Positions 23,003-31,928 of a stretch of 64,000 nt of DNA are shown piece by piece. Location: the NCBI GenBank assembly GCA_964529305.1, contig CAZGUX010000046.1, positions 11,747 through 75,746 on the forward strand, given 5' to 3'. The stretch's first letter is position 1. Every line of letters starts with the position of its first letter. Both the position numbers and the translations under genes were made by a program. The notes below the pieces were generated by a model. That model was not told the DNA's origin and made no database searches. It saw only the letters and a list, made by a program, of their open reading frames with translations. The DNA is from CAZGUX01 sp964529305 (GTDB lineage Bacteria > Acidobacteriota > Terriglobia > Bryobacterales > Bryobacteraceae).

Positions 23003-26000
23003 CTATTTCACGAGGACTTCATCGAGGTTCATGAGTTGGTTGGCGACCATCGTCATCGCCGCGAGTTCGGGCGCAGGCAGCGAAGGGTCGGCCTTCGACT
23101 CGCCTTGCGCGATCAGCGTGCGCGCTTCATTCAGCTTCGAGTCGTACACGCGAAGATAATCCTGGTAAGCCTTTCGCGCCACCGTTCGCTCCCGCTCGTC
23201 GAGCGTGCGGGCCACCAGACGCATCGACAGATGATCCATCTGGCGGTCGACATTGCCGGGCGCGGCGAGCAGAGCGCGCTGGGCCAGGTTCCGCGCCGCC
23301 TCGATGAACTGCACGTCATTCATGGTCACCAGCGCCTGCAGCGGAGTGTTGGTGCGCTCACGGCGAACGGTACAGTTCTCCCGTGTGGGCGCGTTCAGAA
23401 TATCCATGGCGGCGGGCGGGGCGCTACGCTTCCAGAACGAATACAGCGAGCGCCGGTACAGGTTCCGTCCGGAGTCCGCCCGGTAGAAGCGGGTATTGGA
23501 GCTGAACATCGCGACGGATTCCCACACGCCATCCGGCTGATAAGGCTTCACGGAAGGGCCGCCGATCACCGGCGTCAGCAGTCCGCTCGCGGCCAATGCG
23601 TAGTCGCGCACCATCTCGGCATCCATGCGGAACCGGGGGCCCCGCGAGAGCAGGCGGTTCTCCGGGTCCTTCTCGAGCTTCAGCGGCGTCGCCACCGCGG
23701 CCTGGCGATAAGCGGCCGAGGTCACGATCAGCTTGTAGAACTTCTTCACGTCCCAGCCGTTCTCGCGAAACTCCACGGCCAGCCAGTCGAGCAGTTCCGG
23801 ATGCGAGGGCGCTTCCCCCTGCGAGCCGAAGTCGTCAGCCGTCCTGACGATCCCGGCGCCGAAGATCTCCTGCCAGAAACGGTTTACCGCCACGCGCGAC
23901 GTGAGCGGATGGTTCGGATCCGTCAGCCACCGGGCCAGCCCCATGCGATTGCGAGGCGCGGCGGAGGGCATCGGCGGAAGAACGGATGGAGTGCTTGCCT
24001 CTACCTTGTCGCGCGGTTGGTCGTACATGCCGCGGAACAGCACGTTGGCATACGCCTTGCCCGGTTTCTCGTGCTGGACGTGGGTCACCGCGCCGCGCCG
24101 CGCGATGGCCAGTCTCTCGGCGCGAAGGGCGTGCGATTGCACGGCCAGATCCATATAGTCGGCGCTCTCGCGATTGAAGTAATAGCGCCGGAACCCGTCG
24201 CGTTCCCGGGCGGTCAGAGCGGAAGGCTCCTTGGTACGCGCCAGGTCGAGAGCCGGCCACTCGGCAAGAATGGCCGCCTCCTCCGCGGAAAGCACGCGAC
24301 CGTAGACGCGCAAATCGGCTACGGCACCGCCGTCTAAATAGCGCCCTCCCTGGGCGCCCACCTGCAGAGGAGCGAAACTCCGGATCTCCCCCATCAACCG
24401 CGCTCCCTCGCCGCCGCCTTCCGTCGCCGCTTCCTTGCCGTCGACAAACAGCCGCAGGCTCGACGGCACGCGGTTGCCGTCATAACTGAACGCCATGTGG
24501 TACCAACTCGCGGGCTTCAACCGGTCGATGATGTTGCCTCGCACCACCAACACCCGGCCCGCCTGACCGGTGAGCCGCAGAATGGGCGTGCGCCGCGTCA
24601 TTTCGAACGTCCAGCCCCGGCCCTTACTCTGGGGATCGGTTTGACTGGCAACCACGAAGCTGTCTTCGCCGAAAGGAAGGTAGAACCAGACCGAGAGGGA
24701 AAACGGCCGGTCCGCGGTGATCCCATCCAGGTTCGGCAGGTCCAGAAACCCCTTGCCGGAGAAGTGGAGAGCCTTCCGCCCTTCGAGGTGAGCCTTTCCC
24801 ACCGAGACGCCTTCGCGCAATGACAACGGCACTGGACGGTTTTTCACCAGAAGCCTCGGAGCATCGCCCTCAACGGTCAACGCCAGCAACTCGTCGGCGG
24901 GTTCCAGTGGGGAACTGACAGACCGGCGGTCCTTTCCATCCAGCCATTTGACGAAGTCGGCCTCGCCGGCGCTCCGCGCCGCCTTCATGCGTGCCTTCAG
25001 CTTCTCTTCTTCCGTCTGGATTTGATTCCAGCGATCGAGATCCTCGGGTTTCGGCACCACGATGGAAGGCGGCGTATCCCAGATGTTCCCGTCCAGGGGT
25101 CCTTGCGTGGTGTTGCGGAAGAACGCCGCCATCGAATAGAAGTCGCGCTGTGAGATCGGATCGAACTTGTGGTCGTGGCAGGTTGCGCAGCCAAGCGTCA
25201 ACCCGAGGAAGACCGAACCAGTGGTGTCGACCCGGTCCTTGGCGTAGATGGCCGCGATTTCGTCGGCGATGGCGCCATCCTCGTTCGTGGTCGCGTTGCA
25301 GCGATGGAACCCGGTCGCGATTAGTTGGTCCATCGACCGGTTCGGAATCAGGTCGCCGGCAACCTGCTCGGTGACGAACTGATCATAGGGAAGGTTGCGG
25401 TTGTAGGCGTTGATAACCCAGTCCCGATAGGGCCACATTTCCCGGTAGTTGTCCAGATGAACGCCGTGCGTGTCCGCGTAGCGCGCGGCATCCAGCCAAT
25501 AGCGGCCCCGATGCTCGCCCCACTGCTTCGACGCAAGGAGACGGTCCACGTAGCTCTCGTAGGCTTGCGGGGACTTGTCGTTCACAAAGGCATCGACGGC
25601 CTCCGGCCTTGGCGGCAGACCCGTCAGATCCAGGGAGGCGCGCCGCGACAGCGTGCGACGGTCGGCTTCGAGTGCAGGCTGCAAACCCGCGGCCTCCAGC
25701 CGGGCGAGTACGAACCGGTCGATCGGGTTGCGCACCCAGCGGACGTTCCGGACCGCGGGTAACGGGGGCCGTACCGGCGCGGCGAATGCCCAATGCTCTT
25801 TCCAGGGCGCGCCCTGCTCGATCCATCGGCGGATCAGATCCTTCTGGGCGTTCGTGAGACTCCGCTTGGAATGCGCGGGCGGCATCAGGCGTGAACTGTC
25901 TCCCGAGGCGATCCTCTGATAGAGAAGGCTCGCGGAGGGATTCCCGGGCACGATGGGCGAGCCGGACTTGCGGGCGCCAAACGCACCCTCTTTGGTATCC

Positions 26001-26209
26001 AGCCGCAGATCCATGAGGCGTGTGGCTTTGTCGGGCCCATGGCAGAAAAAGCAATTGTCGGAGAGGATCGGCCGGATCTCGCGTTGGAAGTCGATGGCCC
26101 GTCCTTTTTGCGCCGTAACCGCGGTGGGCTTGGGTACGGATGCCGGCGGTTGGGCGCCGCTGTCACTGACAAATAGGGAGCCCACCGCGGCCGCCGCTAC
26201 CAGACACAC
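23003..26209 (-). CDS. PSCyt1-DUF1549-LamG-DUF1553 secreted cytochrome-associated protein (pair B)
   Basis: 1,068-residue exported protein starting at a GTG (26209) that follows a GAGG site and encodes leader VCLVAAAAVGSLFVSDSGA. The heme motif is SDNCFFCHGPD (about residue 55). DUF1549 has VRNPIDRFVLARLEAAG and LGCATCHDHKFDPIS. Between it and DUF1553 a LamG/concanavalin-like insert, about residues 480-660, contains FSLSVWFYLPFG, WYHMAFSYDG and LRLFVDGKEA. DUF1553 ends with RRERTNTPLQALVTMNDVQF. The insert suggests carbohydrate binding. The frame extends to 26515 through a repeat-rich region that is probably not translated. Confidence 0.9.
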   Translation of the reverse strand: MCLVAAAAVGSLFVSDSGAQPPASVPKPTAVTAQKGRAIDFQREIRPILSDNCFFCHGPDKATRLMDLRLDTKEGAFGARKSGSPIVPGNPSASLLYQRIASGDSSRLMPPAHSKRSLTNAQKDLIRRWIEQGAPWKEHWAFAAPVRPPLPAVRNVRWVRNPIDRFVLARLEAAGLQPALEADRRTLSRRASLDLTGLPPRPEAVDAFVNDKSPQAYESYVDRLLASKQWGEHRGRYWLDAARYADTHGVHLDNYREMWPYRDWVINAYNRNLPYDQFVTEQVAGDLIPNRSMDQLIATGFHRCNATTNEDGAIADEIAAIYAKDRVDTTGSVFLGLTLGCATCHDHKFDPISQRDFYSMAAFFRNTTQGPLDGNIWDTPPSIVVPKPEDLDRWNQIQTEEEKLKARMKAARSAGEADFVKWLDGKDRRSVSSPLEPADELLALTVEGDAPRLLVKNRPVPLSLREGVSVGKAHLEGRKALHFSGKGFLDLPNLDGITADRPFSLSVWFYLPFGEDSFVVASQTDPQSKGRGWTFEMTRRTPILRLTGQAGRVLVVRGNIIDRLKPASWYHMAFSYDGNRVPSSLRLFVDGKEAATEGGGEGARLMGEIRSFAPLQVGAQGGRYLDGGAVADLRVYGRVLSAEEAAILAEWPALDLARTKEPSALTARERDGFRRYYFNRESADYMDLAVQSHALRAERLAIARRGAVTHVQHEKPGKAYANVLFRGMYDQPRDKVEASTPSVLPPMPSAAPRNRMGLARWLTDPNHPLTSRVAVNRFWQEIFGAGIVRTADDFGSQGEAPSHPELLDWLAVEFRENGWDVKKFYKLIVTSAAYRQAAVATPLKLEKDPENRLLSRGPRFRMDAEMVRDYALAASGLLTPVIGGPSVKPYQPDGVWESVAMFSSNTRFYRADSGRNLYRRSLYSFWKRSAPPAAMDILNAPTRENCTVRRERTNTPLQALVTMNDVQFIEAARNLAQRALLAAPGNVDRQMDHLSMRLVARTLDERERTVARKAYQDYLRVYDSKLNEARTLIAQGESKADPSLPAPELAAMTMVANQLMNLDEVLVK

Positions 26210-26258
26210 AACGCCTCGGGCCGGGGTCGAACGAGTGAACTTCAGTGAGCCGCGGGCG

Positions 26259-26311
26259 TGAGCGAGCGGTGGCGAGGCGTTTCTGCCGGTGAAGAGCCAC
26301 CGCTCGCTCAG
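26259..26311. repeat. Perfect 15-bp inverted repeat
   Basis: TGAGCGAGCGGTGGC at 26259-26273 is followed after 23 bases by its exact reverse complement at 26297-26311. It lies just upstream of the pair B PSCyt gene (start 26209) and directly beside the larger palindrome at 26318-26419. Such a clean long stem in a non-coding spacer suggests a mobile palindromic repeat or an RNA hairpin in the leader of the downstream gene. No T-run follows, so it is not a standard terminator. Confidence 0.75.
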
Positions 26312-26317
26312 GGGCTG

Positions 26318-26419
26318 TGAAAAAATCGGGGACAGCCACCCCGCTTCTCGATCAGCGTTTCCTGCAAGATCAACGAGTTGTGGTCGAGAAACGGGGTGAC
26401 CGCCCCCAATTTTTTCACG
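26318..26419. repeat. Imperfect 35-bp inverted repeat with 32-base loop (REP/MITE-like)
   Basis: The left arm at 26318-26352 begins GTGAAAAAATCGGGGACAGC and the right arm at 26385-26419 ends CCCCCAATTTTTTCAC; the two pair over 35 positions with about six mismatches and the same ends. The ends combine an A/T run with a GGGG/CCCC block, like known REP elements of the GGGGAC type associated with RAYT transposases. No transposase is near. It lies between the pair B PSCyt gene and the bicupin gene. Confidence 0.75.
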
Positions 26420-26571
26420 CCTTCTCACGCTCGCGGCTCGAAAGAAAATGCGGTGTCGAGCAGAATTCGCGGGGTTTTTCCGGCTGACGGAGCCGACCTT
26501 CTCAAGATCTGCCATAGCTTTCTCAGCAAAACATGAAGATTCATCCAGCGTATCGCAAGAACACCAAGTTC

Positions 26572-27450
26572 TTAGGGGCGTCCCGCCCGAGACGCCTGCG
26601 CAGCCCCCAAGGATCCAACGGCGGAGGCGGCCTCCCGTGTCTCTTTGGCCTGCATCGGCGGAGGCGCCTGCACCTGAATCACGACCGCTTCACCTGGGCC
26701 CTGGTTTTCCACCTTCAGCTTCTGCGCCCCGGAAAGAAATACGGCTTCCCGCTCCCCGGCTTGATGGCGCGCGCCTTTTGAATGCACGGTCAGCGAGCCC
26801 TTCCAGACGAACAACAACTGCTCCCCATCTTTGCCCACCGAGGCCGGAAAGGATTCGCCCGGGCGCAGTTTGCGGTGCGCCACGGCCCCGCGCTTCGACC
26901 CCATCCCCGGATGCGTGAAGAAGCCGTTCTGGTTGCCGAAGTCCACGATCTTCACGACGCCCGGTGTGATCACTCCCTTGGGTGGCGCGGCGCCGGGGCG
27001 GGACGAGTCTCGCGCGCCGGTGTACAGCACCAGGTCCGGCGGGCACTGGAAACTGATCGAAACCGTACCCGCGCCGGTCGTGATCGTCCCGTGAATCTGG
27101 CCCGCGGGAACGAACACCGCCTGGCCGGTCAGGACCGGTTTCCGCGAGTCGCCCTGCCGGAGGTCCATCTGGCCCTGGAGGACCATAAACGTATCGTCGG
27201 ACTCGTCGTGGACGTGTTGCGCAAACTCATGTCCGGGCTCGGAGGTGGAGTAGTTCAACGTCAGCTTCTTGGCGCCCATGCCGGGATGAACAACGCGGTA
27301 CGCGGTTACCGCGCCCATCCGGAACGTCAGGCCGTCCGACACCTTCAGGACGCGGAGGGTCCCGGGTTCATCCGCGCCTTTCGCGATGAGGGCGATCAGG
27401 CTGCATGCAAGCAGTCCCGGGAGTAAATAAGAAAAGCCGCTTTTCCGCAA
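26572..27450 (-). CDS. Exported bicupin protein
   Basis: 292-residue secreted protein starting at TTG 27450, which follows a GGAGGAG site by about seven bases. The leader (FSYLLPGLLACSLIALIAKG) precedes two cupin domains. The first shows EPGHEFAQHVHDESDDTFMV and later GQAVFVPAGQIHGTI, so His pair, acidic residue and the final His are all present. The second, about residues 170-260, has a weaker site (GESFPASVGKDGEQLLFVWKG), lacks clear metal His and may be structural. The function is unknown; such secreted cupins often bind or modify sugars. It is the last gene of a run that starts at 30325. Confidence 0.8.
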   Translation of the reverse strand: MRKSGFSYLLPGLLACSLIALIAKGADEPGTLRVLKVSDGLTFRMGAVTAYRVVHPGMGAKKLTLNYSTSEPGHEFAQHVHDESDDTFMVLQGQMDLRQGDSRKPVLTGQAVFVPAGQIHGTITTGAGTVSISFQCPPDLVLYTGARDSSRPGAAPPKGVITPGVVKIVDFGNQNGFFTHPGMGSKRGAVAHRKLRPGESFPASVGKDGEQLLFVWKGSLTVHSKGARHQAGEREAVFLSGAQKLKVENQGPGEAVVIQVQAPPPMQAKETREAASAVGSLGAAQASRAGRP

Positions 27451-27477
27451 GTTATTCTCCTCCGTTCTAAAGACCTG

Positions 27478-29154
27478 TCACCGCGGTATCCGCGCCGTTT
27501 CGGGAGTCAGCCCTTTGGGCCCCACCCGGATAAACTGCGCTCGTACCGGCCCCTCGAATGAGTCCATGTACGCCAGGAAAATCAGATTCGGCTCGACCTC
27601 CTCCATATCGCCCATGGCCCAAATCGAGGAATCGACGAAGGCGCCTTCGTCCCAGGTTTTGCCGTCGTCGTAGCTCGAGTGAATCGTGATGCCCGGAAAG
27701 CGAGTTGCGATCATGAGAGTGCCCTCCGCGGTTCGCATCATTGGCAGTGGGGCATAGCCGGGAAACGGACCCCGAACCGCCGGGCCCCAGGTCTTGCCGC
27801 CATCCTCCGACCACGATTCCCACATCCAGGGAGAGTAAATCGGCCGAGTCAGCGAGACGATCCGGCCGTCCCGCGTCTCCGCTCCAACCGCTTCGGTCAG
27901 GTCGAGGTTGCCCTCGTATTGAGGCGAATTCGGAGGCCACGGCGGATTGGCGTCCAGATTCACAGGCGGCGACCACGAGCGGCCGCCATCCGTCGACCGT
28001 GTCGAAAACGCCGAAGTGTGGATCGCGCCCCAGGTCAGGACGTTCAGCCCTTTCTGCGTCGACGAGTGTCCACCGATCAGGAACAGGACGATCGTGCCGT
28101 CTTTCAATTGAATCGTGTAATTGCCCCCGAGCGTCTTGGGATCCTTGGGGAAGGGGCCGTCCCAGCGGGCCTTTTCAGCCTTGGACCAGGTTCGTCCATC
28201 GTCGCGGGACTCGAGACGCCAAATCTCGTTGGCGGTCGGGAGCGTGGTTTCGTGAGGGGGCGTTCCTGTCTTGATGGCGATCAGGCTGCCGTCCTTCAGG
28301 GTCAACAGCTCACAGCCCGTCAACTCCGGCCGCACCTCCGGTTTGGACCAAGTACGGCCCTTATCGGTTGAACGCGCCAGAACCGTCGCGTTGCCCGGCT
28401 CGCGCGGGTCGACCATAGCCTTTCGCCGGGTGGTGTTCATCAGCATCAGGAGCGTGCCGTTGCGAGTCAGGGTCAGCGAGGGCCGGTGCTGCCATCCGAG
28501 TTCGGGCGCGGCCACCGGGACGAACCAGGTCTTGGGGAACTTTACGTTCTCGTTCCAGCTGGTTTCAGGCAGCGCCTTTGCGTCGACGCGGAGGTTCCGC
28601 ATCTCGAATTGGGTGAAGCCCGCCAGGCCGATGCGGCCCGGAGCGAGAAAGGTACGATCGCGGACCGTGAACGCCTCAAAACCGTTGACGAAGAGCCGGA
28701 ACTCGTCGCCGGAGACCTGCAGCTTCACCCTCTTCCACAGGCCCAGGTTGCTCGGCACTCGCTGCACCAACGCCAGCTTGACGAAGCGAAGGTAGCCCGT
28801 GCCATCGGAGACGGAGAGGGCTGCCCAGAAGTGCTGGGCGCGGTACTGCTGGCCTCCGTTGGGGAAGTGAATCAGGTAGAAGTGAGCCGGGTCCTGGGCC
28901 CGGATGATCAATCCGGCATCCGCGTGGTTGGTGGCAATCCGGAAGTCGAATTCGGCGGTCAGGTCGCCGTAGGAGGCGCCCCGGCGGAACGAGTAGTAGT
29001 AGTCGGCCCGCGCGGCCGGCGGCTTGATGACGTCCCCTTCCTGTTTCCAGGCGCCGTTGACAGAGTGCCACTCCGCCGGGCTCCCGACGTCTACCCGCGC
29101 GGGGGCGGCCCCAAGCAAAACCGGGACAGCCAGGCTCAGAAACAGGTTCTTCAT
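27478..29154 (-). CDS. Secreted sialidase-fold (BNR/Asp-box) protein with N-terminal concanavalin-like domain
   Basis: 558-residue exported protein; leader MKNLFLSLAVPVLLGAAPA fixes the start at 29154 over the upstream Met. Residues about 25-190 form a 3-keto-disaccharide-hydrolase/DUF1080-like lectin fold, with YGDLTAEFDFRI and DAGLIIRAQD. Residues 195-555 form a six-bladed propeller with Asp boxes RSTDKGRTWS, ESRDDGRTWS, RSTDGGRSWS, WSEDGGKTWG and SSYDDGKTWD. This is the fold of sialidases and related exo-glycosidases, but the sialidase Arg triad is not certain, so substrate is open. It lies 27 bases from the bicupin start and 67 from the unknown gene, so the three may form one unit. Confidence 0.85.
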   Translation of the reverse strand: MKNLFLSLAVPVLLGAAPARVDVGSPAEWHSVNGAWKQEGDVIKPPAARADYYYSFRRGASYGDLTAEFDFRIATNHADAGLIIRAQDPAHFYLIHFPNGGQQYRAQHFWAALSVSDGTGYLRFVKLALVQRVPSNLGLWKRVKLQVSGDEFRLFVNGFEAFTVRDRTFLAPGRIGLAGFTQFEMRNLRVDAKALPETSWNENVKFPKTWFVPVAAPELGWQHRPSLTLTRNGTLLMLMNTTRRKAMVDPREPGNATVLARSTDKGRTWSKPEVRPELTGCELLTLKDGSLIAIKTGTPPHETTLPTANEIWRLESRDDGRTWSKAEKARWDGPFPKDPKTLGGNYTIQLKDGTIVLFLIGGHSSTQKGLNVLTWGAIHTSAFSTRSTDGGRSWSPPVNLDANPPWPPNSPQYEGNLDLTEAVGAETRDGRIVSLTRPIYSPWMWESWSEDGGKTWGPAVRGPFPGYAPLPMMRTAEGTLMIATRFPGITIHSSYDDGKTWDEGAFVDSSIWAMGDMEEVEPNLIFLAYMDSFEGPVRAQFIRVGPKGLTPETARIPR

Positions 29155-29221
29155 TCCGTCGTGCACCTTCATCAGACTATCAACTCGGGAAGTCTTCTTC
29201 GCGATGCCTTGGCCAGGCGCT

Positions 29222-30325
29222 CTACTGCCGGGCGGCGCGGATTTCCGCGTTTACCAGGGACTTCCGGAACTCATCGAATTTCACGTTCTTCACCACCAGG
29301 TAACACGCCCGATCGTCGGCAAACTGCCGGATGCCAAAAAACACCGGAATCCGAAGGCTGGCCGACGGCGACGCCTCCACAGGCTCCGCGCCGGTTTCGG
29401 CCCGCGGCCAGGTCAGCCGGCCGCCATCGTCAAACACCTTCACGTCGGCGGGAGCAAACGGGAGCGACACGTGCAGCCGGGGATCCACCAGGTGCGCCCG
29501 GGCCTTCGCGTACAACGCCATCTGCCGGCCATCGGCGAGTTCCCACAGGTACAGCCGCACGTCATTGGCAAGCGAGACCCGTTCCCGCAGTTTGGCCGTG
29601 CGCAGCAGCGGCATCCCGCTCACGGACAGGTCAAAGTCGTTCTCGATCGGCTCGGCCAGCCCGAGATAATGAGGCACCATCGCCTTCCAGGTCATCGCGC
29701 ACTGCTCAAAACCTTCGCCGAACGCCACGGTCTTGACGGTCTTGGGGTCGTACCGCAGATTCCGCTTGCGGAACTCGGTGCTGATCTCCTCCGCGATCAT
29801 GCGGTTGTAGAAAATCACTTCGAGAGCCATCGCGCTCCACTTGTCGTCATTCCGGCGGACGGTCTCCAGCAATTCGTCGGCAAGCTGCAACCGGGCATTC
29901 GGCGGAAGCAGGGTCCGGTAGTCGACCTTGGTGTTGCCCGAGGGGCTTTCCGACCGGATCACCAGGACCCGTGGGCCCAGAGTCATTTCAGCGAAGCGAA
30001 TCAACTCGCGCATCGCGGGCTTGTCGCCGATGGGGTAGAGGATCATCGCCTCGTCGGGCCGCATCCGTTCGATGTATTCTTTCTGCTTCTGATTCACGCG
30101 CCGCTCCCAGGCCAGGATGTCCTGGAACTCGCGCGCCTCATACCAGGCGCCGCGCCGCGCGTTTTCCACCGAGGTGATGTAGCCGTGCGCCGTGCCGTCA
30201 CGGCCCAGGGCCAGGTCCCAGCAGACCGGATGGATCAGGAAGCTGATCTTGTTGATCACGGTCGGCGCGGGTGCGCTTTGCCCGGCCGCGACGCCCGCGG
30301 CGAGAAGGAGAAGGAGCCACCTCAT
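29222..30325 (-). CDS. Secreted protein of unknown function
   Basis: 367-residue exported protein with leader MRWLLLLLAAGVAAGQSAP. The ATG at 30325 has a strong ribosome site (GGAGGG) a few bases upstream, which decides it over the Met at 30358. No recognised domain is seen. The mature part is rich in charged residues: EFQDILAWERRVNQKQKEYI, then a segment LRLYDPKT-type strand RNLRYDPKTVKTVAFGEG and a later LPPNARLQLADELLETV. The C-terminal part is beta-rich, ending YLVVKNVKFDEFRK. It is the first gene of the minus-strand run with the sialidase-fold and bicupin genes, so a role in carbohydrate turnover is possible, no more. Confidence 0.75.
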   Translation of the reverse strand: MRWLLLLLAAGVAAGQSAPAPTVINKISFLIHPVCWDLALGRDGTAHGYITSVENARRGAWYEAREFQDILAWERRVNQKQKEYIERMRPDEAMILYPIGDKPAMRELIRFAEMTLGPRVLVIRSESPSGNTKVDYRTLLPPNARLQLADELLETVRRNDDKWSAMALEVIFYNRMIAEEISTEFRKRNLRYDPKTVKTVAFGEGFEQCAMTWKAMVPHYLGLAEPIENDFDLSVSGMPLLRTAKLRERVSLANDVRLYLWELADGRQMALYAKARAHLVDPRLHVSLPFAPADVKVFDDGGRLTWPRAETGAEPVEASPSASLRIPVFFGIRQFADDRACYLVVKNVKFDEFRKSLVNAEIRAARQ

Positions 30326-30560
30326 GAACCCTCCAGGGCGGCCAAGCCGCAGGATCATCCTAGCTCAGGACATGCGGCCGGAACTTTGCATTTCTTAAGA
30401 TATGCGATGATCCAACCGAGGCCCCACTCCGAGGCCAACCGCAAGGAAGGGCTTGAGGCCCGCCCGGTTGTAGCGGCCGGTTACTGCCCTGGGTTTTCCC
30501 CCTAGCGTAGCGGAAGCTAAATCGCGTGACTCCCCCTTTGCTCTATCAGTCTGGGGTTTG

Positions 30561-30589
30561 TTGACGAAGAGTACTTTTTGCTGTAAAGT
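30561..30589 (+). promoter_or_regulatory. Sigma-70-like promoter of the serine-hydrolase-fold gene
   Basis: TTGACG at 30561-30566 is separated by 17 bases from TAAAGT at 30584-30589, a near-consensus -35/-10 pair. It lies 22 bases ahead of the GTG at 30612, with an AGGAGGAG ribosome site between them. The spacer upstream from 30326 shows no other signal. Confidence 0.6.
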
Positions 30590-30611
30590 CGACTCTGGAA
30601 CAGGAGGAGAC

Positions 30612-31928
30612 GTGGAGCGGAATCGCTTTCGGCTCGGGTGCATTCTCGTGCCTATCGGCCTGCTGGTCGTACCGATTGCGGGAACCTGGCTGTTTATGAA
30701 GGTCATGTCGTCGGCGCTGCACCCGAACCCGCGGGCGATATCGTCGGTGAGGCGTAGGGAACCATCCCCGCAATGGTCCGAGGCGGTGAACCGCGCACGG
30801 CGCAGCATACGGGCCGGCCTCGCCGAGCAAAACCTGCCAGGCCTCTCGGTGGCGGTTGGCGTGGGTGACAGCATCGTGTGGGCCGAAGGCTTCGGCTGGG
30901 CGCACATCGAGACGGGCGCGCCCGTCACGCCGGATACGCGGTTTCGGATCGGAACAGCCTCTACTGTGCTCACGTCCGCTGGGGTCGGCATACTTCTGGA
31001 GAAGGGCCGGCTGAAACTCGACGACGAGATTCAGACCTACGTCCCTCAGTTTCCGAAGAAGCCGTGGTCCGTGACGCTGCGGCAGTTGATGGCGCACGTG
31101 GGGGGTGTGGGAACCGATGGCGAAGACGAGGGGCCACTGTTCCATCACCGCTGCGAGCGGCCGTTGGAAGCGCTGGGGCACTTCGCAAAGGATGAACTGG
31201 CGTTCGAGCCGGGGACGCAGTACCGGCATTCGAAGTACGGCTGGATTCTGGTGAGCGCGGCGGTGGAGGCCGCGTCAGCCCAACCGTTCCTGACGTTCAT
31301 GCGGGAACAGATCTTCCGACCGCTGGGTATGGACCAAACAGGCGCCGAGTCCGCGACCGAGGAGAACCCGGATCGGGTGGGCGAGGAGGGCGAGGACCCG
31401 CCGTTCCTCACGCTCATACACCACTTGATCCTGAAGCCGCTCGGGATGAGCAGCACGCAGGCAAGGCCGGCGACGGAACCAGCGACGGCCTACGTCCCCG
31501 GGTGGGGTCCCTATCCTCAAGTCCGCTACGGCCTGCACGTAGCGGCCCCGCGCAACCTGTCGTGCTATGCGGGATCCATGGCATTTCTCTCCACCCCGTC
31601 CGACCTGGTGCGCTTTGGTCTGTCGATCCACGGCGGCAGACTGCTGCAGCCGGCCACCGTGCGATTGCTCCAGAGGTCACACCAACTGACGTCCGGGCAG
31701 AAGACGCATTCCGGTCTGGGCTGGGACCTCCACACCGTCACCCTGGCCGGTGAACCCGCGCAGGCGGCCGGCCTCGACGGCACCCTGCGGGGCCAGAGGG
31801 TTGGATCGCTGATAATGTTTCGCGAAGCCGGGATCGTGGTGGCCGTGATGTCGAACATCTCGCACGCGGATACGCCGGCTCTAGCGCTGAAAGTCGCGGA
31901 GGCGTTCGCGCAGCCGGCGCGTCGATGA
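30612..31928 (+). CDS. Beta-lactamase/LACTB-fold protein with lost catalytic motifs (probable pseudoenzyme)
   Basis: 438-residue protein with an N-terminal membrane anchor (residues 10-30) and the class C/LACTB serine-hydrolase fold: FRIG at 111, LRQLMAHVGGVGT, FEPGTQYRHSKYGWILVSAAV, GSMAFLSTPSDLVRFG. All three active-site motifs are altered. The SxxK box reads TAST (115-118), so both Ser and Lys are Thr. The YxN position is HSK (206-208). The C-terminal HTG-type motif is AAGLDG. An internal duplication is visible: QPFLTFMREQIFRPLGMDQT and PPFLTLIHHLILKPLGMSST. Start at GTG 30612 follows AGGAGGAG. It is probably non-catalytic; binding or regulatory use is a guess. Confidence 0.85.
   Translation: MERNRFRLGCILVPIGLLVVPIAGTWLFMKVMSSALHPNPRAISSVRRREPSPQWSEAVNRARRSIRAGLAEQNLPGLSVAVGVGDSIVWAEGFGWAHIETGAPVTPDTRFRIGTASTVLTSAGVGILLEKGRLKLDDEIQTYVPQFPKKPWSVTLRQLMAHVGGVGTDGEDEGPLFHHRCERPLEALGHFAKDELAFEPGTQYRHSKYGWILVSAAVEAASAQPFLTFMREQIFRPLGMDQTGAESATEENPDRVGEEGEDPPFLTLIHHLILKPLGMSSTQARPATEPATAYVPGWGPYPQVRYGLHVAAPRNLSCYAGSMAFLSTPSDLVRFGLSIHGGRLLQPATVRLLQRSHQLTSGQKTHSGLGWDLHTVTLAGEPAQAAGLDGTLRGQRVGSLIMFREAGIVVAVMSNISHADTPALALKVAEAFAQPARR

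Noticed and set aside
26210..26515. N-terminal extension of the pair B cytochrome-type protein
   Set aside because: It would translate both palindromic repeats; a GTG with GAGG site and a normal leader lies just after them.
30326..30560. Coding frames upstream of the LACTB-fold promoter
   Set aside because: Only short antisense or low-quality frames; no start signals or family features.
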